Positions 1-11,432 of a DNA stretch of 64,000 bases are shown in pieces. Both the position numbers and the translations under genes were made by a program. How positions within the stretch are numbered: position 1 is the first letter of the stretch; every line of letters starts with the position of its first letter. Source of the stretch: Raffaelea ambrosiae (lineage: Eukaryota; Ascomycota; Sordariomycetes; Ophiostomatales; Ophiostomataceae); NCBI GenBank assembly GCA_002778195.1, contig PCDI01000001.1:6087338-6151337 (forward strand), given 5' to 3'. Below the pieces are notes generated by a model. It did not search any database and had not been told where the DNA came from. It saw only the letters and a program-made list of their open reading frames with translations.

Positions 1-246
1 CCCTTTGTCGCAGGTCCCGATGACGATGGGGTATCAAAGGCCAGGGGAATTAAGAGCAAGGGGGATGCTGTCAATGACGCAGTTGCGCAACGTGAGAAAG
101 CGGAAATCCTGCTGCGAAGATTCTGGATCGCGATCAATTGCGGCGAGGGCAGGGCAGGAAGGCTGGGGAAGTGGCGTTGGGCGAGCACAATGAATCCGGG
201 GGACTTTGTGTCTTTTTTGAAGCAGGTTATGACGTTTAAGGGTTAA
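1..246 (+). CDS. Possible C-terminal end of an unidentified protein (partial)
   Basis: A frame opening at base 3 runs without a stop for 80 codons to a TAA at 244-246. The 5' end lies outside the window. The predicted tail is basic and aromatic (it contains LLRRFWIAIN and ends near FLKQVMTFKG). I do not recognise a family. Eighty open codons at a contig edge can occur by chance, and no conserved motif supports it, so this is a tentative terminal exon. An alternative is that the whole left edge is non-coding. Confidence 0.35.
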   Translation, partial: PFVAGPDDDGVSKARGIKSKGDAVNDAVAQREKAEILLRRFWIAINCGEGRAGRLGKWRWASTMNPGDFVSFLKQVMTFKG

Positions 247-2364
247 TTCTCTTAGTCCGTGGAACCTGCCCGGTTCTTATGTTCAGTCCCCCCAAATAGC
301 CAGTGTTGGCTGCCAGGACATCTCACCTGCCGATCGCCAGTAATACCCCCAGCCGGGGAAGCCATACTCGTACAGAGCCCCCAATCAACGAAGCCAATGA
401 CACATCGAACCACGAGTCTAGACCATCCAGGTTGCCTGAACAGGAAGGACCCCTTTGCCCAGCGAATAGCCTTGGCGATGCGGCCGACCATCCTTCCTCG
501 GCCTGGTTTGTTTTTAGCAACCCCCTTGGCCGAGCCGCTGGCTTGTGTTCATACGAGCGCTCCAATTTTTTGCGAGACACCAACTCCTGTTTGAAGCTTC
601 CAACTGGCCTGGCCCATTGGCCCTTCGCCAGCAGTGTCTGCATTGGGCATCTGCAGATGTGTACAGTCAAGACAATGCAGGCGTTGATACGAAACAGATA
701 GTCGGCGTTTGTCAGCTGCAGAGAACGGCGACTGCGAGGCGATGGAAATAGCATTGGGAATATCGCAGCCTCTTCTATCGAGAAATGACAGGTCCAAGCA
801 ACCACGGACAACCGCAGCTGGGCTCCACACCCTAGCGGCAAAGGACCATACTATTAAGTTGCAGCACAAACCACAGGACAGCGAAAGATGGGCATAACTT
901 ATCGTCGCATCCACCTGCTATTATGGGGTATCATGACAGTTCTGAGATTATGACTTCATCCCAAGCGGCCACTAAATTAGTGCTGTTGGCGTCTGTGCCA
1001 TCACATGGTGTCCACCGTTGCTTTCCCGTCGTTACTCGGTATCCCTGGGGAAAACGAAAGCCTGATAGTCCGGGGACATTCCGGAGGTATCAGATTTTAA
1101 GAACTTGTGCGGTTCCCAACAAGGCCGGCCAACAATTCCGAAAAAAAAATTGAGGCCAAGGGAGGCGACGGCGTAACGCTCTGGATGTGGTAAGCAGATG
1201 CGACCACTGCGGCCTGGGCACAAGTGGTGATACCGCTTGTCCGCTGTTGCCAATTCGACCAGTCAGAGCAGCAAGCTGTGCCTCGTGGGTTTAGCGCAGC
1301 GGCAATCCAGTCGTCAGCATCTGCCAAAGCCAGCCCCCCCCCCTTTCGCCCCCCTAGAAAATCAACAAGACAGGAAGGAAAAGCCGGGACAGAACAAGCG
1401 CTAATGACGGAGCAGCATGGAGCTACTGGCTATTGGCGTTCATCGACACATCATTTCTCGCCCGTTCATGCTCGCACCCACTGCAACGGTTCCCGTCCGG
1501 GCATCCGGGCGGTATCCAAAATGTAGGGCATGCTGCACGAAATGAATGTGCAGTGCATCCTACATACATAGCACAGTCCTGCAGATCTCCAAACACGGCC
1601 AGGGGCGACGCAGGACCCGAGAACACCCGACTTCTAAACATGGCAAGGCTACTCTCGCGTATGCCGGAGGGTTTGAACTTTCCCTTCCACCAAGAATTGG
1701 CCAGGCCAAATGGGAGATGTTTGGCTGCCGCAATAGTACGAGACCCAACAGAATAACACGAATGTACTATTTAGTTAGTAAGAAAAGACGGGGCGAAAGC
1801 GCTAACGCTGTTCTTGAGGGGACGGCCCGTATCTTTGAGTTGGTTCGGTCTGGAGGAGGAAAACTGGGCCACCACAAAATGCGACAACTGTCTTGGTTTC
1901 AACCCCATTATCTGCTTGAACAGTATCCTGACGGAGATGCTTGCGTACGCAATAAAATAAAAACAGTGCTCTAGAATATCGAGGCTCAAATATGAAACTT
2001 TTTGACGTCGGGTTTGCCTCTAACTAGAACCAATTGATCGCTGCCAACGACAACCGAGCAAAGAAAGGGAAATAATTTCGGTTGAGCTGCTGTACCAACG
2101 CTCACCCATCGTCCTTGGTCCAGTTTATTCGCGTCATCATACAATTCTCTATGCAGCTTCTCTTGGCGAGATAATGCAGAAGAAACTCCATGGTTTGTTG
2201 TCGCCTCCATGCGTCCGGACCGCAGCCGAGATCCAGCCTTGATCTGATGTCGCATGGAGACCTCGGCTGCTCTATCTAATCTCGGATGGACACTACCGGC
2301 ACAATGCTCTCTCCTTCTCGTGGCTGGCCAGTTATTCTTATGCCCAAGATCATTTCACATCCAA
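247..2364. other. Intergenic, no gene recognised
   Basis: About 2.1 kb with only short overlapping frames on both strands and no recognisable domain. Runs of C (near 1336) and A (near 1141) are present. The right end is the 3' flank of the Rsa4 gene. I see no tRNA or transposon ends here. Confidence 0.6.
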
Positions 2365-4021
2365 CTAGTTTCTCCAGAGCCGGACGGCCTTATCCTGGCC
2401 ACCGCTGGCCACACGCTGGCCGTCCGAACTCCACTCGACGGCATAGACTGGTCCCTCATGGTGTGGCAAATCGACAGCCAGCTTGGCCGCACGCACATTC
2501 CAAACTTTGACAGTTGCGTCGCTGGATGCAGTCACCAGCAGGCGAGAATCTGCCGACCAACCGCACTGGTAGACGGGACCGACATGTCCTCGTAGTGTGC
2601 TTGCAAAGGAACCGTCGCTAAAACAGAAGAAGTACGAATTAGCCTCGGTTACAGGTAAGGGGAGAGCAAGTACGGATAGACAAAAACAAAAGAAACTAAA
2701 AGGTTAACCCATACTTAGCCCGCCAGATCTTTGTGTGGTTGTCCCAGCCAGTGCTGGCGACAAACAGACCATCTGGTGAAAACGTGACGTGGTTGATCTT
2801 GTTCTGGTGGCCGACCATTCGGGTGACGGGTTTCGTGCCCTGGTACATTGGGTCCCAGAGATACATGGTGAAGTCGTCCGATGCGGACACCAGCCGTTCG
2901 TGGAGTTCCCCCTTGATTGTGGCGGCATTCTCGAATCGCTCGAGAGCCTTGGCCCTCTTCTCCTCGTCCGTCTCAGGGACCGTCTTGGTATGGTCGAAAT
3001 AGCCGGTCCGTAGAACGAAGTCGGTGGACAACGCAAGGTGATTGACCCAGTGTGCGTGCGCCCTGAGCTCGTGCACAAGTGTACCCTTCTCCGCGTCCCA
3101 TACGCGGACCGTTTTGTCGTGTGAAGCGCTGTAAATGCGTCCGGTGCCACCCCATTTGACGCAAGTAACGCTGTCCTTGTGGCCAGACAGAACATGCTGG
3201 GTGCGGCCGGTGTTGGCCGCCCATACACGCACGGTATGGTCCTTGCTGGCGCTAGCCAGCTGAAGGATTCCGTCCTTTGCGAGATGGTAGGGCTCCCAGG
3301 CCAGAGCCAGAACCGGCTTAGAGTGACCACAGAAGTCCTTGCCGATGGGTTGGCCAGTGGCCGAATCCCAGACCGCCACTGTCTTGTCCATGCTGCAGGT
3401 GGCCAGGCGTGTGCCATCCGGCGACCAGGCCACAGCAAGCACCCACCCGCGGTGCTTCCTCAGCGTATGCTTCGGTGTACCTGTCTCGGTATCCCATATC
3501 CGTGCTGTGCAGTCACCACTGCCGGTGGCCAACCACCGGCTCTGAGAAGGGCTGAAGGAGACGGCCAGGATGGGCTCGCCATGACCGGGAATGCGGTGAG
3601 CGAGGCGTGTCACACTCTGCACTCGGAAAACGGCTTGTGGCTCCGCAGCCAGAGTTATGGTAGTCTCGAAAGGGTTCTCAATGCCGTGTTTGCGCAGCAA
3701 CGCATACAGATCGGTGGGGTACTGGTCAACGATAATCGGAGGGTCGCTGTTTGGGATGTGGATGCGGAAGCGGTAGGGAAGAAACTCTTCGGAGTCGCGT
3801 TCAAGGAGAGTGTTGAGGAGCAATGAGATGTTCTTTTCGGAGGCGTCTGCTATTGGGACCTCGATCACGTCGGCCATCTGGTTGCCGTCGCCGTCGACGA
3901 AGCGGGCCTTGAAGGAACCATGGTCCGGCGACAGGTTGGTGGTAATGCTCTGTTGGAATTTTGTGCGCTCAATCTCTTCGCGTCTCTGCCTCTTTGGAGG
4001 AGGTGGCACAAAGGTAGCCAT
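2365..4021 (-). CDS. RSA4: Ribosome assembly protein Rsa4 / Notchless (NLE1) WD40 protein
   Basis: Two exons on the minus strand: 4021-2715 and 2617-2365 (intron 2618-2714, GTATGG...TTTAG), giving 519 residues. The N-terminus has a basic KRQRREE stretch followed by the NLE ubiquitin-like domain (about residues 30-125). A WD40 beta-propeller fills the rest, with repeats ending in WD dipeptides such as ARIWDTE, VAVWDSA and VRVWDAE. In the known family the Ubl domain binds the MIDAS domain of the AAA-ATPase Rea1/Midasin, which pulls Rsa4 off pre-60S particles in the nucleus. The second exon supplies the last propeller strands and restores the usual family length (about 515). It is divergent from the Ca2+/H+ antiporter gene at 4847. 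Identification is firm. Confidence 0.95.
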
Positions 4022-4846
4022 AGTTGGCGAGCAGCTGTTGTTGCTGTTTGCGAGTCTGCTCTTCTTTGCACCGAAGGGATTGGTAAACAGCGATGATGAA
4101 AACTTTCAACTTTTTTTCTTATCGCTATCTGTTATCTTATCTTCTTATGTCCGCTCATCACTCCAGAGCGTCAATCTGCAGCCCTACGCACGCAAGCGAC
4201 CCCGCGATAAAGGTTAAAAAATGATGGTCTTGTAGCTCTGGGAACCGGATGCACCTCGTTAACATATCTGCAGATGATGTGCAACGATTTGTTGCCAGAC
4301 AGCATTTCGGCGTCTGCAGCTTGAGAAGAACGGGTGACTTGACAGCAACGATCCTGTACTATGTAAGTATTTTCTAACTTAGCGCCTTGGCAGCTCCAAA
4401 GCAACAGTGGTCCACCAATCTGGACGTGCTATTTTTTATTGACCCTTTGGACGATTAGCGCTGACGCTGCTGTGGCCTGGATTGTGCTGAAATTTCGGCA
4501 CAATTTTGCGCTCTATTGACGCCGCCACGAGGTCTCTGAAACAGATCCAAAGCGGGTCATTTCGCCAAGAAGACAAATAGTATTAAGACAATAGTTAGTC
4601 AGTACGTAGTCGCCGAGATCAACAGACTTCCTGCTTCCTCCCTTGGCTCCTGTTCACCCTTCTTTACCTGCCAAGTTACCAAGAATCTGGGCAAGAAGCT
4701 TGGGTTGCTTGCATTTTCCTCTGTAAAGTTACTATTTCGCAATACCTCTTGCATCACCACCTTTGGCTCTCGTGCTCAGTCGACAATATCAACAAAGCCA
4801 AAACGGCGACGCTCCGTCAGACTCGCTCTTTCAACTTGTTTGCAGA
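4022..4846. promoter_or_regulatory. Divergent promoter region between RSA4 and the Ca2+/H+ antiporter gene
   Basis: An 825-bp non-coding stretch between two divergent start codons. It includes pyrimidine-rich tracts near 4097-4145 and 4620-4680 that are typical of fungal promoters and 5' leaders. No TATA box or specific operator is clear enough to call. Confidence 0.5.
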
Positions 4847-7366
4847 ATGCGTGAGTTCCTCCTCGTCCTGCCAGCGACATGTTTGCGCCCAAAACTAAAG
4901 AAAGAAAAATGCTAATCGGGGGTCCAAATTGCAGACCGCATCCGCACATGGGCACACCAAAAAGCCTACGGTCCTGAACCTCTCGTCTCTGAGGCCCGGC
5001 GCGCATCTGTCGGCCGGTCTCGAACCGGCGCCGTTTCGCGGGCCAGCAGTGGCCTAGGTGGCAGCGGCGCAGTTGCTGCAGATGGCACCAACGATGGGGG
5101 CGGCCTCTCAGGCCTAGGAGTAGGCAACGCGAGCGAGAAGGCCGTGGAGCAGAAGCCCAAGGTCGCTGTGCGCTTCTTCCTCACAGTCAAAGATATCCTC
5201 TTTTCCAGCATCATCAATGTGCTGCTCGTATTTGTGCCCGTTGGCATCGCTGCGCACTTTGCCCATCTGTCTGCTGGAATTGTCTTCGCCATGAACGCTA
5301 TTGCTATCATTCCCCTGGCTGGCTTGCTGAGCTTCGCCACCGAGAGCGTCGCTAAACGCCTTGGCGACACGGTTGGCGCCTTGATGAATGTCACGTTTGG
5401 CAACGCTGTCGAACTGATTATTTTGTGAGTTCCCCTTTTCGCATTGCCCATTGCCCTTAAGCTTCCCCACTAACAACATCCAGCATGTATGTACCGGCAC
5501 TTGTTCTTGGCGCTGGTAGCCTTGCAGAATACTAACCCTTATTGTACACAAGTATCGCTCTCGTGAAAAACGAGATCCGTATTGTCCAGGCTTCGCTTGT
5601 CGGCTCAATTCTCGCCAACCTGCTCTTGATTTTGGGCATGTGCTTCCTACTGGGTGGATTACGATACCGGGAACAGGCAAGTACAAGCCGTCGCATAGGG
5701 ATCAACATGCTTTTGACTAACAAACTTACAGATCTACAACAGCACTGTCACGCAGATGAGTGCGTGCTTGCTGAGCTTGAGTGTTAGCAGTCTGCTGCTA
5801 CCTGTAAGAAAACACTTCGTATCGCTTCAACTGCCTCTGTTTGCTGACCGTCTGCAGACCGCCTTCCACGCATCATTCAACAATGCCGATTTAGCCAACA
5901 CTAGGGTCCTCCAAGTGAGCCGCGGCACAAGTGTCGTACTACTGCTCGTCTACCTTCTGTACCTGCTCTTCCAGCTCAATTCTCACGCCTACATGTATGA
6001 GTCGACCCCACAAGAAGTTATTGAGCGCGAGATGGTCCCTGGTCCTGCTGCCGGCTACTTCAACCATTCGTCCTCCAGCTCGGAGAGTTCGTCATCCTCC
6101 TCGGACTCGGACTCTGACCAATCAACCGGCACTGCCCGACGCATCAAGCGTGCCCTTAAGAAGGGCCGGAATAGAATACACAACCGCAATGGTTCTTCGG
6201 CAGAAGATCATGCCGATTCTCTCAATGGGCCTTCAACATCAGCGCCTGCGCAATCTGCGACCACCGAGGCAGTCCCGTCAGCACCCGGCGATGGGGTGCA
6301 ACAGCCGGAGGCTGATGCTGGCGTTGTGGCCGACGACGAAGATGATGCTATGTCAAGAACCAAGCCACGCCACAAGCGGAAGTACAAGCGCCGGAAGCAT
6401 CATGCCGCTGTTGTTGGCCAACCCGACGTTCAAGCCGACGGCAGTGGTGCTGCCCAAGTTCGCCGGGTTGATTTTGCTACCGCACCAGATGTCGAGGCTC
6501 AGGCGGCCCCAAAATCCAAACCGTTCTCTCTTCGTACCCTGGCCAACCCGACAGCTCTGTCAAAGGCGTTGTCTGTTAATGTGTTCAATGCGCAAGCAGG
6601 GCCGAGTAGTAGCAATGGCCCGGTCCAGGCTGATCCAACGTTTAGCATCTTGCCAAGGCCACAGCCCCAACTACGCCGGACGGCGTCCATGCCTGTCGAT
6701 GCTCGCAGCTACCGTACCCAGCCCGGTGCCATCCCCCCCATTGTTCCCATTGTTGTCAATAGGACATCAAAGACAGTCGTGGATGGTGAGGAAGAAGGGG
6801 AAAATGAGATCTCCCGCACGACCGCCATTTTGTTGCTTCTCACATCGACTGGTCTTGTTGCGCTGTGCGCGGAGTTCATGGTGGACTCCATCAACGAAGT
6901 TGTCGCTGGAAACTCGGGACTGTCCGAAGCCTTTATTGGTTTGGTGCTTTTGCCCATTGTTGGCAATGCTGCCGAACATGTCACTGGCGTGACTGTGGCC
7001 ATGAAGAACAAGATGGACTTGGCTATTGGCGTCGCTCTTGGCTCGTCCATTCAAATCGCCATTTTCGTCACACCTATTGTCGTCATACTTGGCTGGATTA
7101 TGAACAAAGACATGAGCCTTTACTTCACTCTTTTTGAAACGGTCAGCATGTTCGTTTCAGCCTTCATTGTCAATTTTCTTGTCCTCGACGGCCGCAGCAA
7201 CTACCTCGAGGGCGCCCTTCTTTGTTCCGCATATGTCATCATTGCCGTTGCCGCATTCTTCTACCCGGACAAGGATGCCGCTAATTCTCTTGGGGGCGGT
7301 GTCTCAGAGGAAACGGAATCAGTCAACCTGATGATAAGAGCGACCGTAAATTGGGTACTGGGTTGA
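4847..7366 (+). CDS. Vacuolar Ca2+/H+ antiporter (CaCA/CAX family, Vcx1-like)
   Basis: Proposed exons: 4847-4850, 4935-5424, 5484-5486, 5553-5676, 5732-5803 and 5858-7366, giving 733 residues. The first exon is only ATGC. Both CaCA halves are present: residues about 80-275 with the alpha-1 motif GNAVEL, and about 549-733 with alpha-2 GNAAEH. These Glu-containing motifs carry Ca2+ in the family. Between them lies an unusually long acidic, Ser-rich loop (about 277-548, SSSSESSSSSSDSDSD followed by KR-rich stretches). Yeast Vcx1 has only a short loop there. The family moves cytosolic Ca2+ into the vacuole against protons. Oddities: a 3-nt exon (CAT), a GC-AG intron (5677-5731), and a stop-free 54-nt intron (5804-5857). 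Family assignment is firm; the exact splicing around 5425-5552 is inferred. Confidence 0.93.
5484..5486 (+). other. Putative 3-nt microexon (CAT) in the Ca2+/H+ antiporter gene
   Basis: CAT sits between two textbook introns: 5425-5483 (GTGAGT, CTAAC branch, CAG) and 5487-5552 (GTATGT, TACTAAC branch, AAG). Including it gives ELIIFIIALV, the same length as the family ELIVSIIALx. Skipping it removes one residue but keeps frame. Confidence 0.65.
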
Positions 7367-7646
7367 GGAGTAACATGGTTTCTTAAAGCATGTCTTTGGT
7401 GTTTAAATTATTTTTATTGCTCTATCTTTCCTCTTACTTTCCATTCTGTTTCGTTGAAAGTCTTTCTAACTAGCAGTAGTGAATTAGGGGCCAAAAGTAG
7501 TAAAATAAAATGCAAATTGCGACCGTTTCGTCAAAACGATCTCATTTTTTTTCGCAGATTTTTAGATTGACCCACTAAATTTCGCGCGCATTAAGGATAC
7601 CATGGGCTCATAAGCTAAAACAACAGTCCAGAAATCAATTCCAACT
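7367..7646. other. 3' flank of the antiporter gene
   Basis: AT-rich non-coding spacer of 280 bp up to the tRNA gene. No further feature seen. Confidence 0.5.
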
Positions 7647-7744
7647 GGCTCAGTGGTCTAGTGGTATGATTCGCGCTTCGGGTAACACCCTTTACATTAA
7701 ATGTAAATTGTGCGAGGTCTCGGGTTCGATCCCCGACTGAGCCC
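7647..7744 (+). tRNA. tRNA-Pro(CGG) with intron
   Basis: The 7-bp acceptor stem GGCTCAG/CTGAGCC is perfect, and 7744 is the C discriminator. The D arm is GTC-TAGTGGTAT-GAT. The anticodon stem CGCGC pairs with GTGCG, the loop reads TTCGGG with anticodon CGG at 7679-7681, and the T arm is TCGGG-TTCGATC-CCCGA. A 26-nt intron (about 7683-7708) sits after position 37, the standard place for nuclear tRNA introns. CCA is not encoded. A T-run follows at 7761, as expected for a Pol III terminator. Confidence 0.93.
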
Positions 7745-8101
7745 ATTAGAAGTTGTTCGTTTTTTTTTTAGTATACAGCTCGTGAGAATCACTCCTAGTG
7801 CCCATCTTTGTTGATTTGTATTCTACCTTTTCCTCGTTCTTCGCAAAGGCACCTAAGATTTGTCAAAAAAGAGAATATCAGTATTTCCTGGTTGCGATGG
7901 TCGCTCTTTCCTTTTCTACAATTGGGAAAAATCGTGCCTGCCTTTAACAGTATTTTTGGGCTCCAAGTATCCTGTTTTCTTGATTTTTTGATACTCATTT
8001 TTTTGTCAAATATATTCTATGAATGTTCTACCCAATGTTTGCATCCAACACTCCTTCTGTCCATTTCACATCGTGCTTCGCTTTGAGAACCAACTGTCGA
8101 G
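7745..8101. other. Spacer between tRNA-Pro and MSH4
   Basis: AT-rich; contains the T-run terminator of the tRNA at about 7761-7769. No gene seen. Presumed promoter and leader of MSH4. Confidence 0.5.
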
Positions 8102-11100
8102 ATGGGTTGGAGGGCAATCAACCACCGCTCAAAGGAACCCTCCTTAAGGCAGGCCACGCCTTCCGGGTCTCGTACAGCCTCCGTGCTAAGAAGGAGCACT
8201 GTTGGTGCCAACACCAGACCCAGTGATGCTACACAATGTGTTCCATTCTCGATTGGACCTCGAGAGAGTCGCAGCGTCATTTGTGCGGTCTGCAGCTCAA
8301 ACAATTTGAGCCGGTCCGTTGGATTGGCATTTATCAACATACCCATTGCTGAAGCCGTTCTCACCTCAATTACCGACACTCAGTTTTTCCCCAAGACGGT
8401 CCACAAGATACAAATGATGGAAGCATCCCGAATCTTAATGCCATCCGCTGGGCATACTCCCCAACCAGGGGTTATTCTGCGTTCCTACATTGAAGAGGAG
8501 TTGCATGCTGTTCCTATTGTGACAACTTCAAAATCAGAATGGTCAAATTCTCAGGGAATAAGCTATATTCACCGAGTGGCGTTCAGGTCGGATCTGCCGT
8601 CACTAGAGTTTACTCTGAAGGAGAACGGACTCTCGGTCTGTGCCTTTTCTGCAGTGAGTCCTGCCACCGCCGCCTTGAATGCCATTGTGTCTAACTTTGT
8701 CAATATATCAAGGCAATGAAGTACATACAGGAGGAATTCGACTTCGCTTTTGACAAACAGTCTGTAAGAATCAAATACCAGCCGCCAGCGGATGTAATGA
8801 TGATCAGTCTGCCTACAATCCGCTCGCTGGAACTTCTTCAGAATGCACAGCATACGCACTCTAAAGAGAGTCTTTTTGGTCTTCTGAATCGCACCATGAC
8901 TCCAATGGGGGCTCGAATAATGAGAAGCAATGTTCTCCAACCGTCAACTCGAACTTCCATTCTTAAGCCAAGATTCGATGCTGTGGAAGAGCTCTCGAAG
9001 TCCGATGGTGTCCTACGTGGAGTCCAAACTGGCACGTACTGTTTTGCATCAATGTTGGCAAAACAAAAACATGGTTCTGACTTTTCTCTAGCTCTTCGAA
9101 ATCTCAAGCCTCTCGGTGATGTCGAACAGCTACTTACTAAGGTAAACCAATCCGGTATGATGAATACATGACTTGAGCTTCTAACGCATTGCATAGCTTG
9201 TTATCATCCCCAAAGATGGATCCGTCTACGAGTTCGAGCAAGCCATTAATAATATCCTAAAACTGAAGAGCTTTCTGATCGCAATGCCTGGTTTGTTTCA
9301 TTCGCTCTCTGGGGTATCAGCTACTCTCCTTGTGGGGATTCGTGCAGGGTGTCGTCCAGGGCCAGCGCAAGATCTGATGGACCTTGTCGCCGGAACGATT
9401 GACCCTCATGCTTCTTATGCTACCAAACCTCTGGAATTAAGAAACCAGAGAGTGCACACTGTAAAGGTCTGTCTGGTAACCAATACCATTGTTTTAGGAT
9501 TCTTCTGACACCAAACAGCACGAAGTTTCTGCAAGCCTCGACATTCAACGCAGGCTCTACGAAGATTTCAACAAAAAAGTCCGCGACTACGTAAACAATC
9601 TGGAGGGTATACGAGATCCAACACTGTTTCACGAAAGGTTTGTTCCTGTGGCTAACAATTTTAATTAGACGAAATTGGAGTAAACATATTGCTCAAATAC
9701 ACCGAATCGCGGAAATATTATCTACGGATACGTTCTCAGGATTTTGATGATAACGATCCCCCTACCTTGCTGGTCAACAAAACTCGCTCCAAGGGTTTCA
9801 TCGAATGTCAGACATTGAAGTTGATTGAATACAACGAGCGCATTAATCAGGCTGTGTATGGTGCCATCTGCGAGAGCGACGAGGTTATTAAAGGACTGCT
9901 TGCAGATATCCGGACGCAAGTGTCTACATTATTCAAATACTGCGAGAGCATAGCTCTCTTAGATATGCTGGTGTCTTTTACCAATGTGACGAGAACATAC
10001 AACTATGCTAGGCCAGATATTCAGGATGGCATGTTCAGTATGGTTTCTGTACGGCATCCAATTCTCGACTCGGTAAGGCTTTCTTGTCATCTGTTTTCTT
10101 GCTTCAGAGGTCTGATTGAAGAATTTTAGAGAGGCACAAACAAATGCATCCCGAATGACTATTTCATCACAGAGGAAAGTCGCTTCCAAATAATTACAGG
10201 CCAAAATATGAGCGGAAAGAGCACGTACATCAGAGCTGTTGCCATGATTCACATCATGGCACAGATAGGCTGCTTCGTTCCCGCAGAGTCGGCAAGAATG
10301 CCCGTCATACACAGTCTCTTTGCTCGTGTTTCAACGGATGATATCTTGGAAGCCAATCTGTCCACATTTTCAGTTGAGATGAGAGAGATGGCATTCATTT
10401 TGAGGTAATTAATCCGCACCCTGGCCGTTATCGCTGGAGTACAATTAACAACGCACAGGAATATTAACAACAAGAGTCTAATCATTGTGGACGAGCTTGG
10501 AAGGGCTACCAGCACGCGCGACGGCCTTGCAATCGCAACTGCCATATCTGAAGCTCTTATCCAGAGTGGCGCTACAGTGTTTTTTGCAACACACTTCGTG
10601 GAACTGGGTAAAATTCTCATTTCCTACGTATGTTTTGGGTTTTCACAAACTAATTGCTCATTTCAGCTAAGGGTCTCGCCAATCGCATTGGTGTTGCCAA
10701 CAAGCATTTGACAACAGAAACTCAACAACCTCAAAAAAATTCTGCGAATGTTCCCCTCATCAAGATGCTGTATCGTGTCAGTGATGGCCCAGAAACGGAA
10801 CAAAGCTATGGTATCGCACTTGCTAAGGCAATCGGCTTTCCGGCCCCCTTCATTGCGCGGGCTGAACATGTGGCGGACACACTCCGGACACAGGCACACG
10901 CCAACAGAAGCAACAAGCAGGAGCTTGAGGAAGCCAAAAGACGCAAGTTAGTTGCTGGTCTGGTGAGACAACTGAGACTTGCTCAACAGAGCAAAGCCGA
11001 CGACGAGGAGCTGTGGCAGTATTTCAGGGAAATCCACGACGACTTTTGGAGCGGAATTCTGGCGTCAGCCGGGAACCGTAAAGACGAAGGGCAGGTATCC

Positions 11101-11247
11101 ACGAGCGCGCCTAGCAGCAGCCAAAATGCCGCCACAGATTACAGGGAACCTGTTGGGAAATGTGCTGATCTCACAGACCCCGAGGGCTGGGGCCAGGATC
11201 TCTTAGATCTTGCCGAATGTGATGATGTATTCGAGGAGGTGCTGTAA
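8102..11247 (+). CDS. MSH4: Meiotic MutS homologue MSH4
   Basis: Eight exons: 8102-8653, 8713-9141, 9197-9466, 9519-9606, 9669-10072, 10130-10404, 10459-10607 and 10667-11247. They total 2748 nt (915 residues), a usual MSH4 size. MSH4 pairs with MSH5 as a sliding clamp on meiotic recombination intermediates and promotes crossovers. It lacks the mismatch-binding N-terminal domain, as this protein does. MutS domains II, III and IV are recognisable (LFGLLNRTMTPMGARIMRSN). The ATPase has Walker A GQNMSGKST near residue 605, Walker B IIVDELGRATS near 681, and the ATHFVEL helix after it. In the intron before 9519 an alternative acceptor at 9496 is also in frame, but the one used matches family length. 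The first 60 residues are poorly conserved, so the start is the least certain part. Confidence 0.94.
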
Positions 11248-11432
11248 GAGATTAGGGGGGTACAAATAATAGGAATTTAACAATGGTATTAAAGTTTTTT
11301 AAGGGTGTATGGGTTGGCAGGAAGAGATCTATGGTATTTGAAGAGTGGCGGCTTCATGGCGTGAACAAATGGAGCTAAATACATGTGAACAGAATACAGG
11401 GAAAAAATAATGCTGCCAAATTATGAAATTTT

